Origin: Candidatus Gastranaerophilales bacterium
GTDB taxonomy: Bacteria > Cyanobacteriota > Vampirovibrionia > Gastranaerophilales > Gastranaerophilaceae
NCBI GenBank assembly: GCA_944324825.1
Contig: CALUXU010000013.1
Span: 1 to 59,712 of the forward strand
Reading direction: 5' to 3'
DNA: 59,712 nt
The position numbers were made by a program, and so were the translations under genes. Numbering within the stretch: position 1 is the first letter of the stretch; each line of letters starts with the position of its first letter. The notes under the pieces are model-generated. The model was given only the letters and a program-made list of their open reading frames with translations. It made no database searches and was not told the DNA's origin. Positions 1 through 8,360 of the stretch are shown here, piece after piece.

Positions 1-57
1 ATGTATGAAGCACGCCGCCAGCGTTCGTCCTGAGCCAGGATCAAACTCTCCATTGTC
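1..57 (-). rRNA. rrs: 16S rRNA, 5' end only (partial)
   Basis: Read on the minus strand, the first bases contain the universal 16S 5' segment GAGTTTGATCCTGGCTCAG, followed by GACGAACGCTGGCGGCGTGC. The gene runs off the left edge of the window, so only about the first 57 nt are visible. The exact 5' end is approximate (the leader sequence TCTGACA lies just before it). It is transcribed leftwards from the promoter region to its right. Confidence 0.97.
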
Positions 58-704
58 AGAAAGTTTATGTCCATCGTCTATCGAGGGCTAACTCGATAAA
101 CTGCTCGACTTCGTTTTATTGCGTTGTCTGTCATTTTCAATGAATCAACAAGTATATTAGTCGTTTTCAGCTATTCTATTTTCAATGTTCAAACAAACAT
201 CATTTTTTGAGACAGTTGTGTAAACTATTTATATTTACCAGTATCTCCAAACCGCTTTTGCGGTCGGCAACTTGACTCCTTTGAATCAGCGCCTTTATTA
301 TCTTATTCCTTAAATTTTGTTTGTCAAGCGATTGTTTTTATTTTAATTTACAATTCTTAATCTTGACTTCCTTAAAATTTCGGCTGTGTTTAACTTTTAA
401 AGTTCGTTTGCCCGTGAGTTCAGCTCTTTAACCGTCGTAATGACTATTTTTAAATCCTTCCCTCTGTAACACCTCTGTGTCCCAGGCACATTACTTATAT
501 TAGTACATCAATTTTTAATTGCAACCATTATTTTTTATGTTTTTATACTTATTTATAAAATTCAAGCTATAATTGGCTTTTAACCGTTTACAAAACTTAA
601 ATATTTTAATTCTCTCAAGAGTTTCTTATTCCGCTTTCGCATGCCCTGAGCATGTTTCAACTGTCAAGCCCCATGACTTTTGAAATATTTTCATTAAATT
701 AAAA
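58..704 (-). promoter_or_regulatory. 16S rRNA leader and promoter region
   Basis: No convincing gene lies in this 650-base stretch. On the minus strand it holds a candidate rrn promoter: TTGACA at 327-322 and TAAGAT at 305-300, with a 16-nt spacer, followed by a leader of about 240 nt. The leader contains a small hairpin (CCGCAAAAGCGG, about 252-263) and a TTGAACATTGAAAAT segment of the type common before rRNA genes. A second, weaker promoter may lie further upstream (TTGCAA near 525, TATAAG near 500). The -35 match is perfect. The start site is inference. Confidence 0.6.
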
Positions 705-722
705 GTGTACGGGTATGTAAAA

Positions 723-1691
723 ATGATGAATTATACTGAAAATACAAAGTATATTGATATTATTAATGAATTCAGAAGTTTAATTGACTTCATCAATTAT
801 AAAGACGTCATTGTAGAAAAAATGTTCCAAATAATTGAGAAGCATTTTGAGTTTCAGGCAGCAGGTGTTTTCTTTAACAGCCCTGATAACCTTGAAATAA
901 ACACCCTTGAACTCGCAGTAAAAAATATAACAATAGATACTGACTTGATAGAAAATAAATTCTTTCAGAGCATGTCGGAATTCAAGCAGATTATAAAACA
1001 TAAAACGGAGCTTCATATTATAAACAGAAATACAAAAAAGATATCTGTAAATAATGAACTTATACTCCCTTTCATGTTCAGTGATAAACTTATCGGCGGA
1101 ATATGTATATTCTCAGACAAAGATATTTTAAAGGATGAAATAGAGATATTCAATTTTATAATCAACGAGTTTTTGAGTATATTCAAGCTCAAATACATTT
1201 ATGCTGAGCAGGTCTTTAAATCCTCAGTTGACGGATTAACTGGGCTATATAACAGACATCAGTTTGATATCAGCCTTAATCAGGAGTTTAATCGTTCCCA
1301 AAGATACAATACCCCATTTACACTTGCAATGATTGATATTGACCATTTCAAAAGAATAAATGATACATGGGGACACCAATTTGGGGATTTTGTGTTAAAA
1401 GAAATTTCAAAAATTATACAGCATGCTTTCAGAAAAACTGATATCGTATACAGGTATGGCGGAGAGGAAATTGTTATCCTCATGCCGGAAACTGATTCAG
1501 AGCATGCCATGTTACCGCTGGAAAGATTAAGACAGAAAATATCAAGCCACGACTTTGGAGGGAAAAATGTTACCGTCAGTATAGGAGTTGCGGATTACAA
1601 GAACAATAACAGCGCATCAGAAATATTAAAAAGCGCTGATAATATGCTCTATCAGGCCAAAAACTCCGGACGGAACAAGATTGTTGTTTAA
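723..1691 (+). CDS. Diguanylate cyclase (GGDEF domain) with N-terminal GAF-like region
   Basis: This protein probably makes cyclic di-GMP from two GTP. The C-terminal half is a full GGDEF domain: DGLTGLYNRHQFD, then DIDHFKRIND (Mg/GTP site), then the signature GGEEI at about residues 246-250. An intact inhibitory I-site, RKTD, sits five residues before the signature, so product feedback is expected. The first 150 residues look like a GAF-type sensor domain, with no membrane segment or signal peptide, so the enzyme is likely cytosolic. The frame is open from a GTG at 705. The ATG at 723 (or 726) was preferred, but no good ribosome binding site decides it. It stands alone beside the rRNA leader and may tune motility, given the flagellar genes in the window (inference). 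Confidence 0.92.
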   Translation: MMNYTENTKYIDIINEFRSLIDFINYKDVIVEKMFQIIEKHFEFQAAGVFFNSPDNLEINTLELAVKNITIDTDLIENKFFQSMSEFKQIIKHKTELHIINRNTKKISVNNELILPFMFSDKLIGGICIFSDKDILKDEIEIFNFIINEFLSIFKLKYIYAEQVFKSSVDGLTGLYNRHQFDISLNQEFNRSQRYNTPFTLAMIDIDHFKRINDTWGHQFGDFVLKEISKIIQHAFRKTDIVYRYGGEEIVILMPETDSEHAMLPLERLRQKISSHDFGGKNVTVSIGVADYKNNNSASEILKSADNMLYQAKNSGRNKIVV

Positions 1692-2053
1692 TTTGTGAGG
1701 AGCAAGGGGTAAATGTATTTCCCGCGGCTTACTACTTATCAAAAAGAGATTCTTCGGCTAAAGCCTCAGAATGACGTATTTGTGTCATTACGAGGAACAA
1801 AGTGACGAAGTAATCTTTTGGATCGAATAGATTGCTTCGCTATCGCTCGCAATGACAGCTTTCGCTCAGAATGACCGGTGAGTAACAGTATGGTGCAATA
1901 AATTGCACCACCCTACGAACTAAACCTAAACCTCACCCTGACCTCTCCTATCAGGAGAGGGTACTGCATGGCTGCTTGACTACATGGCTACTTAACTACT
2001 TTCTTCAACGAGTAAGCAGAGATGTAACCAAATACATTTACCCCTACCCCAAC
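1692..2053. repeat. Intergenic mosaic of dispersed repeats
   Basis: No gene is visible in this 362-base gap. It is built of repeated pieces that recur elsewhere in the window: a GTAAATGTATT-family copy at 1705-1740 and an inverted one at 1965-2047; a GTCATTACGAGG...GCAATGAC imperfect palindrome at 1784-1856; a perfect palindrome with 8-bp arms (GGTGCAAT, 1892-1909); and a CCTCACCCTGACCTCTCC hairpin element at 1931-1961. All are non-coding and probably of REP/MITE type (inference). Confidence 0.75.
1784..1856. repeat. REP-like imperfect palindrome (GTCATTACGAGG...CTCGCAATGAC)
   Basis: The left arm begins GTCATTACGAGG and the right arm ends GCTCGCAATGAC. The inner parts (GACGAAGTAATC and GATTGCTTCG) also pair. 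Elements of this form are widespread in bacterial intergenic DNA as extragenic palindromes, and no coding is evident. A degenerate second piece (CAGAATGAC) lies just after it. Confidence 0.7.
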
Positions 2054-2560
2054 TTATTGGTCTGATTCGCGGTGTTTATCAATCAGTTTTTCAAAATCAG
2101 ACGGTTTGATACTTTGGATAAACTCTTTGAACTCTTGAGCTTCTTCTTCGTCACGGGCGGAATCCGTTGAAACAGAACCGTTCATAAGAACATTTGCCGT
2201 TACATATATAGGTGCTTCTGCTCTCATCGCAACAGCTATTGCATCAGACGGACGGGAATCAATTTCGATTTCTTCGTCGCCTTTTGTAAGGAACAGAGTT
2301 GCGTAATAGGTTTCTTTTTCTACATCGTTTATTTCTATTCGGTCTAATTTATATCCGGTTTTTTCAATAATGGAAATAATCAAGTCATGGGTCATAGGAC
2401 GCGCAACAGAGAGCTTTTCAATCTTTCTTATAATTGCACTTGCTTCTGCAGAACCAATCCAGATAGGCAATGCTTTTCTGTTATCCAAATCATGAAGTAC
2501 TACAATCGGTGATCCGGTTCTTGTATCAAGGGCTATACCCATAACTTTCATTTCTATCAT
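2054..2560 (-). CDS. Bifunctional nuclease family protein (BFN/DUF151)
   Basis: The 168-residue protein matches the BFN (DUF151) family from its first residue: MIEMKVMGIALDTRTGSPIV, then ALPIWIGSAEASAI, and an acidic RPSDAIAVAMRAEAPIYV stretch near residue 110 that is the most conserved part of the family. Members in plants have been reported with both RNase and DNase activity. The bacterial role is unclear, and many members are uncharacterised. It is the last gene of a minus-strand cluster behind the phosphohexomutase (39-nt gap), so co-transcription is likely. Family membership is firm; nuclease activity here is inferred. Confidence 0.9.
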   Translation of the reverse strand: MIEMKVMGIALDTRTGSPIVVLHDLDNRKALPIWIGSAEASAIIRKIEKLSVARPMTHDLIISIIEKTGYKLDRIEINDVEKETYYATLFLTKGDEEIEIDSRPSDAIAVAMRAEAPIYVTANVLMNGSVSTDSARDEEEAQEFKEFIQSIKPSDFEKLIDKHRESDQ

Positions 2561-2599
2561 TATTTATATTCCTTATGCTAATTGTAATTTATAAGTTTA

Positions 2600-3988
2600 T
2601 TATACATCAACTTTTGACATTATATCATCTTGAAGCTTTTTAATATTCTCTTGGGTATCGCTTTCAAAATATATTCTCAATAACGGTTCTGTACCGGAAG
2701 GTCTTGCAAGAATCCAGCTTGAATCCCCGACATAAATTTTCACCCCGTCCAGAGTATTTTTTTCTTTTATCTTCATGCCGGCAACCTCTGTCAGGTTAGA
2801 TATAATATCAAGAATAGATTTTATTTTGTCCCTGTTATCCAGTTTTAAATCAATTCTATCGTTTACAAAAGAGCAGCCTGCAAGCGATTTAATTTCTTTT
2901 TGCAAATCAACCAGAGATTTTCCGGAATAAGCCATTGCTTCAAGAATTAGAAGGTTAGCCAGTATCCCGTCTTTTTCCGGGATATGCCCTTTTATACTCA
3001 GACCTCCGGATTCTTCACCGCCGATTATACAATCGTTTTCCCGCATTGCCTGACCAACATGCTTGAAGCCGACAGCCGTTTCAACAACAGGTACATTCAA
3101 TAATTCCGCTACTCTATCCAGCAGAAGACTTGCACCGACTGTCTTTACAAGACAACCTTCCATATCCTTTTCGCCGACAAGGTGAAGAAGCAGTATAGAA
3201 ATGATTTCATTAGGAGTTACGTACTCGCCTTTTTCGTTTATTACTCCGAATCTGTCGGAATCCCCGTCATTTGCAAACCCGACCGCATTCCCGTCAGATT
3301 TTACTTTTTCAATAAGCTCTTTGAGATATTTAGGCTTAGGCTCCGGCATACCGCCGCCAAAATTAGGATCATGCTCCATGTGTAACGTCGAATATTTAAT
3401 CCCATGCCGGTCTAAAAGTTTATCAAAATATCCGATACTTGCAGCATAAAGCCCGTCAAAAATAATATGAGTATCAAGCTCTTTTATGGAATCAAAATCG
3501 ATTATTGATTCTATATGTTTGTAATATTCTTCCTCAAAGTTTTCTATAATAATATCTTTAGAAGCAGAATCCGTTTCAAAAGGTTTATCCAAATCTTCAA
3601 TGAGTTTATCCGTAATCTCCTGGGTTGCAGGGCCTGCGTAATCAGGGATAAATTTAATTCCTAAATACTCCGGAGGATTATGCGATGCCGTAAACATAAC
3701 GGCACATGCGTTTCTGTCTTTGGCACAGAATGCAAGAACGGGTGTCGGGATTATACGTTCGGAATAATAAACATTAAACCCTTTACCGGCAAGGATTTCT
3801 GCACACTGTTTGGAAAATACATCCGCCATATTTCGAGGGTCGTACCCTACAATTATTTTTTTATCAATCCCGTACGTATCAAAAACGTATTTGCCAATTG
3901 CATTTGTAACCTTAATAACGTTTTCTTCGTTAAAATCTTTCCCAACAACAGCTCTCCAGCCGTCCGTTCCGAATTTTATATTACTCAT
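2600..3988 (-). CDS. Phosphoglucomutase/phosphomannomutase family protein
   Basis: This alpha-D-phosphohexomutase (462 residues, normal length) would interconvert hexose 1- and 6-phosphates for sugar-nucleotide and glycogen or cell-envelope metabolism. All four active-site segments are visible: the phosphoserine loop TASHNPP (Ser near 102), the metal loop DGDSDRFG (about 240), the sugar-specificity loop GGEESGG (about 320) and the phosphate-binding loop RPSGTEPLLRIY near the C-terminus. The start MSNIKFGTDGWR is the classic N-terminus of the family. Substrate preference (glucose, mannose or both) cannot be told from motifs. It lies 9 nt downstream of the YkgJ-type gene and upstream of the BFN gene, forming one operon. 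Confidence 0.93.
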   Translation of the reverse strand: MSNIKFGTDGWRAVVGKDFNEENVIKVTNAIGKYVFDTYGIDKKIIVGYDPRNMADVFSKQCAEILAGKGFNVYYSERIIPTPVLAFCAKDRNACAVMFTASHNPPEYLGIKFIPDYAGPATQEITDKLIEDLDKPFETDSASKDIIIENFEEEYYKHIESIIDFDSIKELDTHIIFDGLYAASIGYFDKLLDRHGIKYSTLHMEHDPNFGGGMPEPKPKYLKELIEKVKSDGNAVGFANDGDSDRFGVINEKGEYVTPNEIISILLLHLVGEKDMEGCLVKTVGASLLLDRVAELLNVPVVETAVGFKHVGQAMRENDCIIGGEESGGLSIKGHIPEKDGILANLLILEAMAYSGKSLVDLQKEIKSLAGCSFVNDRIDLKLDNRDKIKSILDIISNLTEVAGMKIKEKNTLDGVKIYVGDSSWILARPSGTEPLLRIYFESDTQENIKKLQDDIMSKVDV

Positions 3989-3997
3989 AAATAAATC

Positions 3998-4711
3998 CTA
4001 TCCTAGTTTCTTCTTATAAAAAGCGATTATATCTTCTCTTGCTTTTATTGACATTGCAAGTTTATTTGCACCTGTTCTCCATGGCAGATATCCGCAGGTG
4101 GAAGGAAGCAGCTTCAAAGGTGTCATCGGGAAATCTCTGCACAAAAGCGGTCTGTTTTCATAATCAGAGCATTTATTATCCGGAGTAAGCTTAGGACAAT
4201 AATAAAAATAAACTCTTTCATTCGGGTCAAGAAGCTCATTAGAGAGCGCAAAGTATTCCGGAACCGCTTTTTCGGCATCTTCTTCCGATTCGTACGGAAC
4301 AAAACAGCTTGTAAACATAGTTGCAAATTTATCACCGCGCATTGCTTTTTGCTTTAGCTGGGTATAAGAAAACTCGCTCACGGCAAGTTTGCAGCAGGCA
4401 CCGCACATGTTGCAGGAACATTTTGCTTTTCCTTCGTTAATCTTTTCTTTTGCTTTTTTTAATTTCTCTGCATAAGTTGTCGTAAGATAAGTTAGTGCCT
4501 GCATCTGCCAGTTATAATAAGGGCAGCCCCCCGGAAAATCAGAAAAAATATCGGGGTTTTGGATATTACATTTTATCCTGCATGATTTACAACTCACATC
4601 GGGCTTAAATTTGTCGATTGCACTTCTAATCATTTCCGCTGCTTCTATAAAGATTTCTTTATAGTTAGCTTCCATTTCTTCATACTGTGTATTCAAATCA
4701 ACCATACCCAC
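3998..4711 (-). CDS. YkgJ-type cysteine cluster protein (putative Fe/Zn-chelating)
   Basis: The 237-residue protein contains the YkgJ/UPF0153 arrangement: CSCNMCGACC in mid-protein followed by a spaced CPKLTPDNKCSDYENRPLLCRDFP segment, and an extra N-terminal CKSCRIKC cluster. The family is thought to bind iron or zinc through these cysteines, and its biochemical role is not established. There is no signal peptide. ATG at 4711 (MGMVD) or two codons later could be the start. It heads the operon with the phosphohexomutase and BFN genes and is divergent from the desulfoferrodoxin gene. A second, distinct YkgJ-type protein is encoded at 49143. Confidence 0.85.
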   Translation of the reverse strand: MGMVDLNTQYEEMEANYKEIFIEAAEMIRSAIDKFKPDVSCKSCRIKCNIQNPDIFSDFPGGCPYYNWQMQALTYLTTTYAEKLKKAKEKINEGKAKCSCNMCGACCKLAVSEFSYTQLKQKAMRGDKFATMFTSCFVPYESEEDAEKAVPEYFALSNELLDPNERVYFYYCPKLTPDNKCSDYENRPLLCRDFPMTPLKLLPSTCGYLPWRTGANKLAMSIKAREDIIAFYKKKLG

Positions 4712-4763
4712 AGGATAGCATAAATAGCCCTGTACGGCAATGATATTTTCTGTTTGAGATTTT

Positions 4764-4769
4764 TATAAT
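4764..4769 (+). promoter_or_regulatory. Candidate -10 box for the desulfoferrodoxin-ferritin pair
   Basis: A perfect TATAAT lies 22 nt before the desulfoferrodoxin start, in the 80-nt gap between divergent genes. No good -35 hexamer sits at the expected spacing, so the promoter may be activator-dependent or the match may be chance. A GGCAGG ribosome-binding-like stretch follows just before the ATG. Confidence 0.4.
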
Positions 4770-4791
4770 CCAAAACGAAAGGCAGGTTAAT

Positions 4792-5172
4792 ATGACAAAA
4801 AAATTAGAATTATACAAATGTAATATTTGCGGAAATATTGTTGAAGTTCTTGTTTCGGGAATGGGCGAGCTTGTATGCTGTGGCGAAGCTATGGAGCATC
4901 TTACGCCTAAAAACACTGACGATATGATAACCGAAAAGCATACACCTGAAATTAATAATTACGATGAAGGTACAGTTATCAGAATTACAAATCACCCGAT
5001 GGAAAAAGAACATTATATTATGTTTTTGCAAGGACAAACGGAAGACAAAAATGAAGTACATATTAAATACTTTTATCCGGGAGAAGTTCCTGAAATGAGC
5101 CTGCCTGAAATTCATAATATAAAAGAAGCGATATCATACTGCAATATCCACGGCTTATACAAAAATAAATAA
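4792..5172 (+). CDS. dfx: Desulfoferrodoxin (superoxide reductase, two-iron type)
   Basis: This protein reduces superoxide to hydrogen peroxide without making oxygen, an anaerobe's defence in the cytosol. Its 126 residues are the normal class I length. The N-terminal desulforedoxin-type site has C10, C13, C29 and C30. The catalytic site II ligands are visible as H50 in EKHTPE, H68 in NHPM, H74 in EHY, and C117 and H120 in the ending CNIHGLY. The Glu and Lys of the EKH motif, important for catalysis in the family, are kept. The ferritin gene follows 12 nt later, so superoxide removal and iron storage are probably co-expressed. Confidence 0.95.
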   Translation: MTKKLELYKCNICGNIVEVLVSGMGELVCCGEAMEHLTPKNTDDMITEKHTPEINNYDEGTVIRITNHPMEKEHYIMFLQGQTEDKNEVHIKYFYPGEVPEMSLPEIHNIKEAISYCNIHGLYKNK

Positions 5173-5184
5173 AAGGGACTGAAA

Positions 5185-5667
5185 ATGTTTAACAAAAATA
5201 TTGTTAATTATTTAAACGAGCAAATAAACAAAGAATTTTATTCAGGGTATCTCTATCTTTCTATGTCTGCATACTTCTTTGAAGAAGGGTGCTGCGGTTT
5301 TGCACATTGGACAAAGCGAAAGGCGCAAGAAAAAATTGAATCAGGCTTAAATTTCTTTGACTATCTGCTTGAAAGAGGCGGACAGGTAGAACTCAAACAA
5401 ATTAAAACTCCGGAAAAACAATTCAATGGACATATTGATGCACTTAATAGAATGTACTCAAATGAAACAGAAAATTCGGATGCAATTATTAATATCTATA
5501 AAAACATTGAAAACGATGACGATAGAGCGACATTAATATTCTTGGATAATTACATAAAAAAACAAACAAAAATTAAAGACTCAATCAGAAGACTTATCGA
5601 TAAAGTCAAAAAATACGGCGATGACTATATCAGTATCATGCTTATAAATAAAGAACTCCATAACTAA
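5185..5667 (+). CDS. Ferritin-like protein with altered ferroxidase site
   Basis: Length (160 residues) and pattern match bacterial non-haem ferritin: NEQINKEFYSGYLYLSMSAYF at the start, then LNFFDYLLERGG, FLDNYIKKQ, and a final helix. Using E. coli FtnA numbering, which aligns without gaps through helix B, Glu17, Glu94 (likely) and Gln127 are kept. Glu50 is Lys, His53 is Ser (AQEKIES against AQEEMTH) and Glu130 is Ile. The diiron ferroxidase site therefore looks lost, although the cage fold seems intact. It may store iron slowly, co-assemble with another ferritin, or do something else (inference). It lies directly behind desulfoferrodoxin in the same operon. Confidence 0.85.
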   Translation: MFNKNIVNYLNEQINKEFYSGYLYLSMSAYFFEEGCCGFAHWTKRKAQEKIESGLNFFDYLLERGGQVELKQIKTPEKQFNGHIDALNRMYSNETENSDAIINIYKNIENDDDRATLIFLDNYIKKQTKIKDSIRRLIDKVKKYGDDYISIMLINKELHN

Positions 5668-5743
5668 AATAATTTCTCCATCAATTGAATGATGATAAAT
5701 AAAAGAACATGACTCATAATAAATCCAGGAAGAGGTTATAATT

Positions 5744-6253
5744 ATGAGTGAACCGGTATTATCAAGTATAAATTCGTTATTTCAAGTTGACGGAGCACAG
5801 AAAACAAACGGCATCGAAGCATTTGACCTTGATGACGACCGATTTTCTAATATTTTGGACGGAGAACTTGATAAACTCCAAGATGACGACATAAAACAAA
5901 ATAATCTTGTAGGACAGCTTGGCGTACCGGCAGGGCTCAATATTGAAGGTTTTGATTATAACTCATTTATTGATAATTTAGACCCATCTGACATGGTTGA
6001 CGGAATTGATACAGATTCTAATATCAAAGACGATAACAAATTTGATTTAGGCTCTCTTGTTGATGATGCTAAAGAAGCATTCTCACCTGTTGTAGACTCT
6101 CTTATGAACGGGAAATTGAACCTTGAATCAGGCAACAGTGCAAATCCGGTTCAAGCCGTTAAAAATTTCTGGGGCAATCAAGCAAGTAATTTTTATAGCC
6201 TGATGGATAAAGATACTGTTAATGACATTTCTGATCTTGTTGCTAAATTGTAG
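5744..6253 (+). CDS. Hypothetical acidic protein, 169 residues
   Basis: No family is recognised. The protein is rich in Asp, Asn and Leu, lacks a signal peptide and membrane segments, and has repeated short acidic stretches such as DLDDDRF and DTDSNIKDDNK. A good ribosome binding site (GGAAGAGG) lies before the ATG. Its last 11 bases overlap, tail to tail, the 3' end of the large hypothetical gene on the other strand. It may be lineage-specific. Confidence 0.65.
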   Translation: MSEPVLSSINSLFQVDGAQKTNGIEAFDLDDDRFSNILDGELDKLQDDDIKQNNLVGQLGVPAGLNIEGFDYNSFIDNLDPSDMVDGIDTDSNIKDDNKFDLGSLVDDAKEAFSPVVDSLMNGKLNLESGNSANPVQAVKNFWGNQASNFYSLMDKDTVNDISDLVAKL

Positions 6254-7931
6254 TTGAACCGCTATTTTGTTGTACCAAAAGTTTCTCTGCATCTCTTTTT
6301 TTCAATCTGTCATCTATTCTTGAACAGATTTGGTTAGTGATTGTACTTGTTACAAGACCTAAAGCCATTGAAGGACCTGCTGCCAGCATCGCAACTGTAC
6401 CTACCATACTCGTCGCCAAACCTACCAAAAGAGGAATACCCAAATTTAAACCAACTGAACGTTTCTTTTCTTTCGTATCAGCCATTGACATCGCAACTGC
6501 AGTTGAACCTAACGGGAATAACAGCCCAATACCAACATCTGACAAAGCAGAGCCTGATTTTAAATCTCGCATTTTATCAACAAATTTATCTGATTCTGTG
6601 TCAACCGCATTGTTTATTGCAACACGGGATTTTTCAACAGATTTCTTTAATGCGGCATAATCTTCCTTAGAAAGCAGATGTTTATAAATATCTAATAATT
6701 CTTCAACCTTGCCTTTTTTATCTGTACTTATTATGTATCGAATATTTCCTAGAGATTTCTTTATTTTTTTAGATGTAATAGAACTATATTTTGCCTCAGA
6801 ATCATTTAGAATATTTGCAGAATCTTGAATAATAGCATTGATTTGTTCTAAAATTGTTTCTTTTTGTTGCGGCGTATCTTTTGAAGTAAATCCTGATATA
6901 GTCTTTTTCAATCGTTTTAATAAATCAACAGAACCTTTATGAGTCATATCAAGGCTTGATTCAATATTGGATACCACTTTATCTAATTCTATTGCAACGT
7001 CGGAGCGTGTATTTGTTATTATTCGTTTTTTATTAGATATATTACGTGCAAATTTTATTTTGGTTGGCGCTGCCAAATCTTCAGTTATAAATGAAGTCCA
7101 GCTTTTTGGAGTTGTAAGAAATTTTTTTAAGTTTCCGTATGTTTTATCAAATACAATATCTCCCAATCCGTTAAACTGTTTCCGCAGCCATTTATAACGT
7201 TTTGAAACCGCTTGCGGTCTGAAGGCAGCATAAGCAGTATCAATTTCGGATAATTTTTGATTTGCAGTACCCAACCATTCCGCAACAGTTTTTGAAACAC
7301 CATTAATTGTAACAACTTTTGACTTATCTAAAGATGATAATAAATTCTTATTCACTTGGGCAAAATTATCTTTCATCAAAACAAAAGCGCTATTTGATTT
7401 TTTATAAGCAATTGATGTCATCTTAACTGCCATTTTTTCAAAAAATCCGGTTATTTTATTACATACTTTGCCTAAACCGATTTTTCTTAATAATTTTTCA
7501 AAAAGCACGTCTTTTAATGGGCCTGAATTAAGTAATAAACCTTTTGCTGAATTTAGAGTTTTGTTAGATTTTTGTAATGAGTTAAGATAAGCCATCTCTG
7601 CTTTTGACATCTGCGGTTTTTCTCTGAGTTCTTCTATCTTTTTGGAAATATTATTCAACCTTTTAGTTAAATAATTCGACAGTTTAGGGAACTTACCTTT
7701 TGATGCCAGCATAACAACAGGTGCAAGCAGAACAACACCTATCCCGGCAGCAATACCGGAGTTTCTGAGAATATGGTTAACGGACTTCTCTTTCACTTCC
7801 GTCGTTATAGAAGGCTTAACGGACTGATTGCTCTCAGAAACGGTATTATTTGAAGGCATAGAGGAATAACTGTTATTTCTAACAGCATAACGAAACTGTG
7901 TTTCAAATACATTACCTATTTTGCCTTCCAT
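6243..7931 (-). CDS. Large hypothetical protein with N- and C-terminal hydrophobic segments
   Basis: This 562-residue protein has no recognisable family. It begins with a Ser/Asn-rich region of about 50 residues, then a hydrophobic segment (AAGIGVVLLAPVVMLA, about 58-73). A long Lys-rich, mostly helical region follows, and near the C-terminus there are further hydrophobic stretches (SDVGIGLLFPLGSTAVAMSM and IPLLVGLATSMVGTVAMLAA). It could be a membrane-anchored or membrane-inserting protein with a large cytosolic or secreted helical body. There is no Sec signal at the N-terminus. Function unknown. Confidence 0.7.
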   Translation of the reverse strand: MEGKIGNVFETQFRYAVRNNSYSSMPSNNTVSESNQSVKPSITTEVKEKSVNHILRNSGIAAGIGVVLLAPVVMLASKGKFPKLSNYLTKRLNNISKKIEELREKPQMSKAEMAYLNSLQKSNKTLNSAKGLLLNSGPLKDVLFEKLLRKIGLGKVCNKITGFFEKMAVKMTSIAYKKSNSAFVLMKDNFAQVNKNLLSSLDKSKVVTINGVSKTVAEWLGTANQKLSEIDTAYAAFRPQAVSKRYKWLRKQFNGLGDIVFDKTYGNLKKFLTTPKSWTSFITEDLAAPTKIKFARNISNKKRIITNTRSDVAIELDKVVSNIESSLDMTHKGSVDLLKRLKKTISGFTSKDTPQQKETILEQINAIIQDSANILNDSEAKYSSITSKKIKKSLGNIRYIISTDKKGKVEELLDIYKHLLSKEDYAALKKSVEKSRVAINNAVDTESDKFVDKMRDLKSGSALSDVGIGLLFPLGSTAVAMSMADTKEKKRSVGLNLGIPLLVGLATSMVGTVAMLAAGPSMALGLVTSTITNQICSRIDDRLKKRDAEKLLVQQNSGSTTI

Positions 7932-8002
7932 ATTTATATTAAAACACCATAATAGGAATATTTGCCTTATAATAATGTTTTTTAAACAAATATTAAGACA
8001 AC

Positions 8003-8036
8003 AAAAAAGGCTTTAGTTATCTAAAGCCTTTTTTAA
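8003..8036 (-). terminator. Rho-independent terminator after tRNA-Pro
   Basis: A perfect 8-bp stem (GGCTTTAG with its complement, loop TTAT) is flanked by A6 and T6 runs, so it can work in both directions. On the minus strand it lies just after the 3' end of tRNA-Pro. It also shields the hypothetical gene that starts at 7931. Confidence 0.85.
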
Positions 8037-8039
8037 AAA

Positions 8040-8116
8040 TGGTCGGGATGACACGATTTGAACGTGCGACCCCCTCGTCCCAAGCGAGGTGCGCTACCAA
8101 GCTGCGCCACATCCCG
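8040..8116 (-). tRNA. tRNA-Pro (UGG anticodon), CCA encoded
   Basis: The minus strand folds into a full cloverleaf: acceptor CGGGATG with CATCCCG, D-stem GCGC/GCGC with loop AGCTTGGTA, anticodon stem CCTCG/CGAGG with loop CTTGGGA (anticodon TGG), variable GGGTC, and T arm GCACG/CGTGT with TTCAAAT. Discriminator A is followed by an encoded CCA at 8042-8040. The 5' flank carries an unusual duplicated segment, described in the next entry. Confidence 0.97.
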
Positions 8117-8262
8117 TAATATTCAATTGTCAATTTTATTTTTGATGCAGCTTGGTAATATTTTCATACGGCTCGCAAAAAGCTTCGCTTTTTGACTCTG
8201 CCTGCTTCCATTCACAACGATACTTAATCGTTGTGAACAGGAGTCCTTGCCACATCCTGTAA
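8106..8262. repeat. Hairpin-rich segment bounded by a duplicated tRNA-Pro 5' end
   Basis: The 14-mer GCCACATCCCGTAA at 8106-8119 (the tRNA 5' end, seen from the plus strand) recurs as GCCACATCCTGTAA at 8249-8262, 13 of 14 identical. Between the copies lie an inverted copy of 11 tRNA D-arm bases (8147-8157 against 8095-8105), a perfect 8-bp stem with a TTC loop (8176-8194) and a perfect 11-bp stem (TTCACAACGAT, 8211-8237). It could be a small mobile unit with target duplication, or decayed tRNA remnants. Confidence 0.55.
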
Positions 8263-8360
8263 GTAAAAATACAAGCAAATAAGCAAAAAATTTGCCGGTA
8301 CTGTATTGAATTATCAGCAACTTAATTCTATATTAAACATATTTTTAGGTCAAGAGAAAA

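Noticed and set aside
420-440. GCTCTTTAA in the rRNA leader taken as boxA antiterminator
   Set aside because: It reads in the plus direction, while the rRNA is transcribed on the minus strand, so it is in the wrong orientation.
6337-6670. Plus-strand open frames of 107 and 109 codons
   Set aside because: They lie fully opposite the large hypothetical gene, have unusual composition and lack ribosome binding sites; they are shadows.
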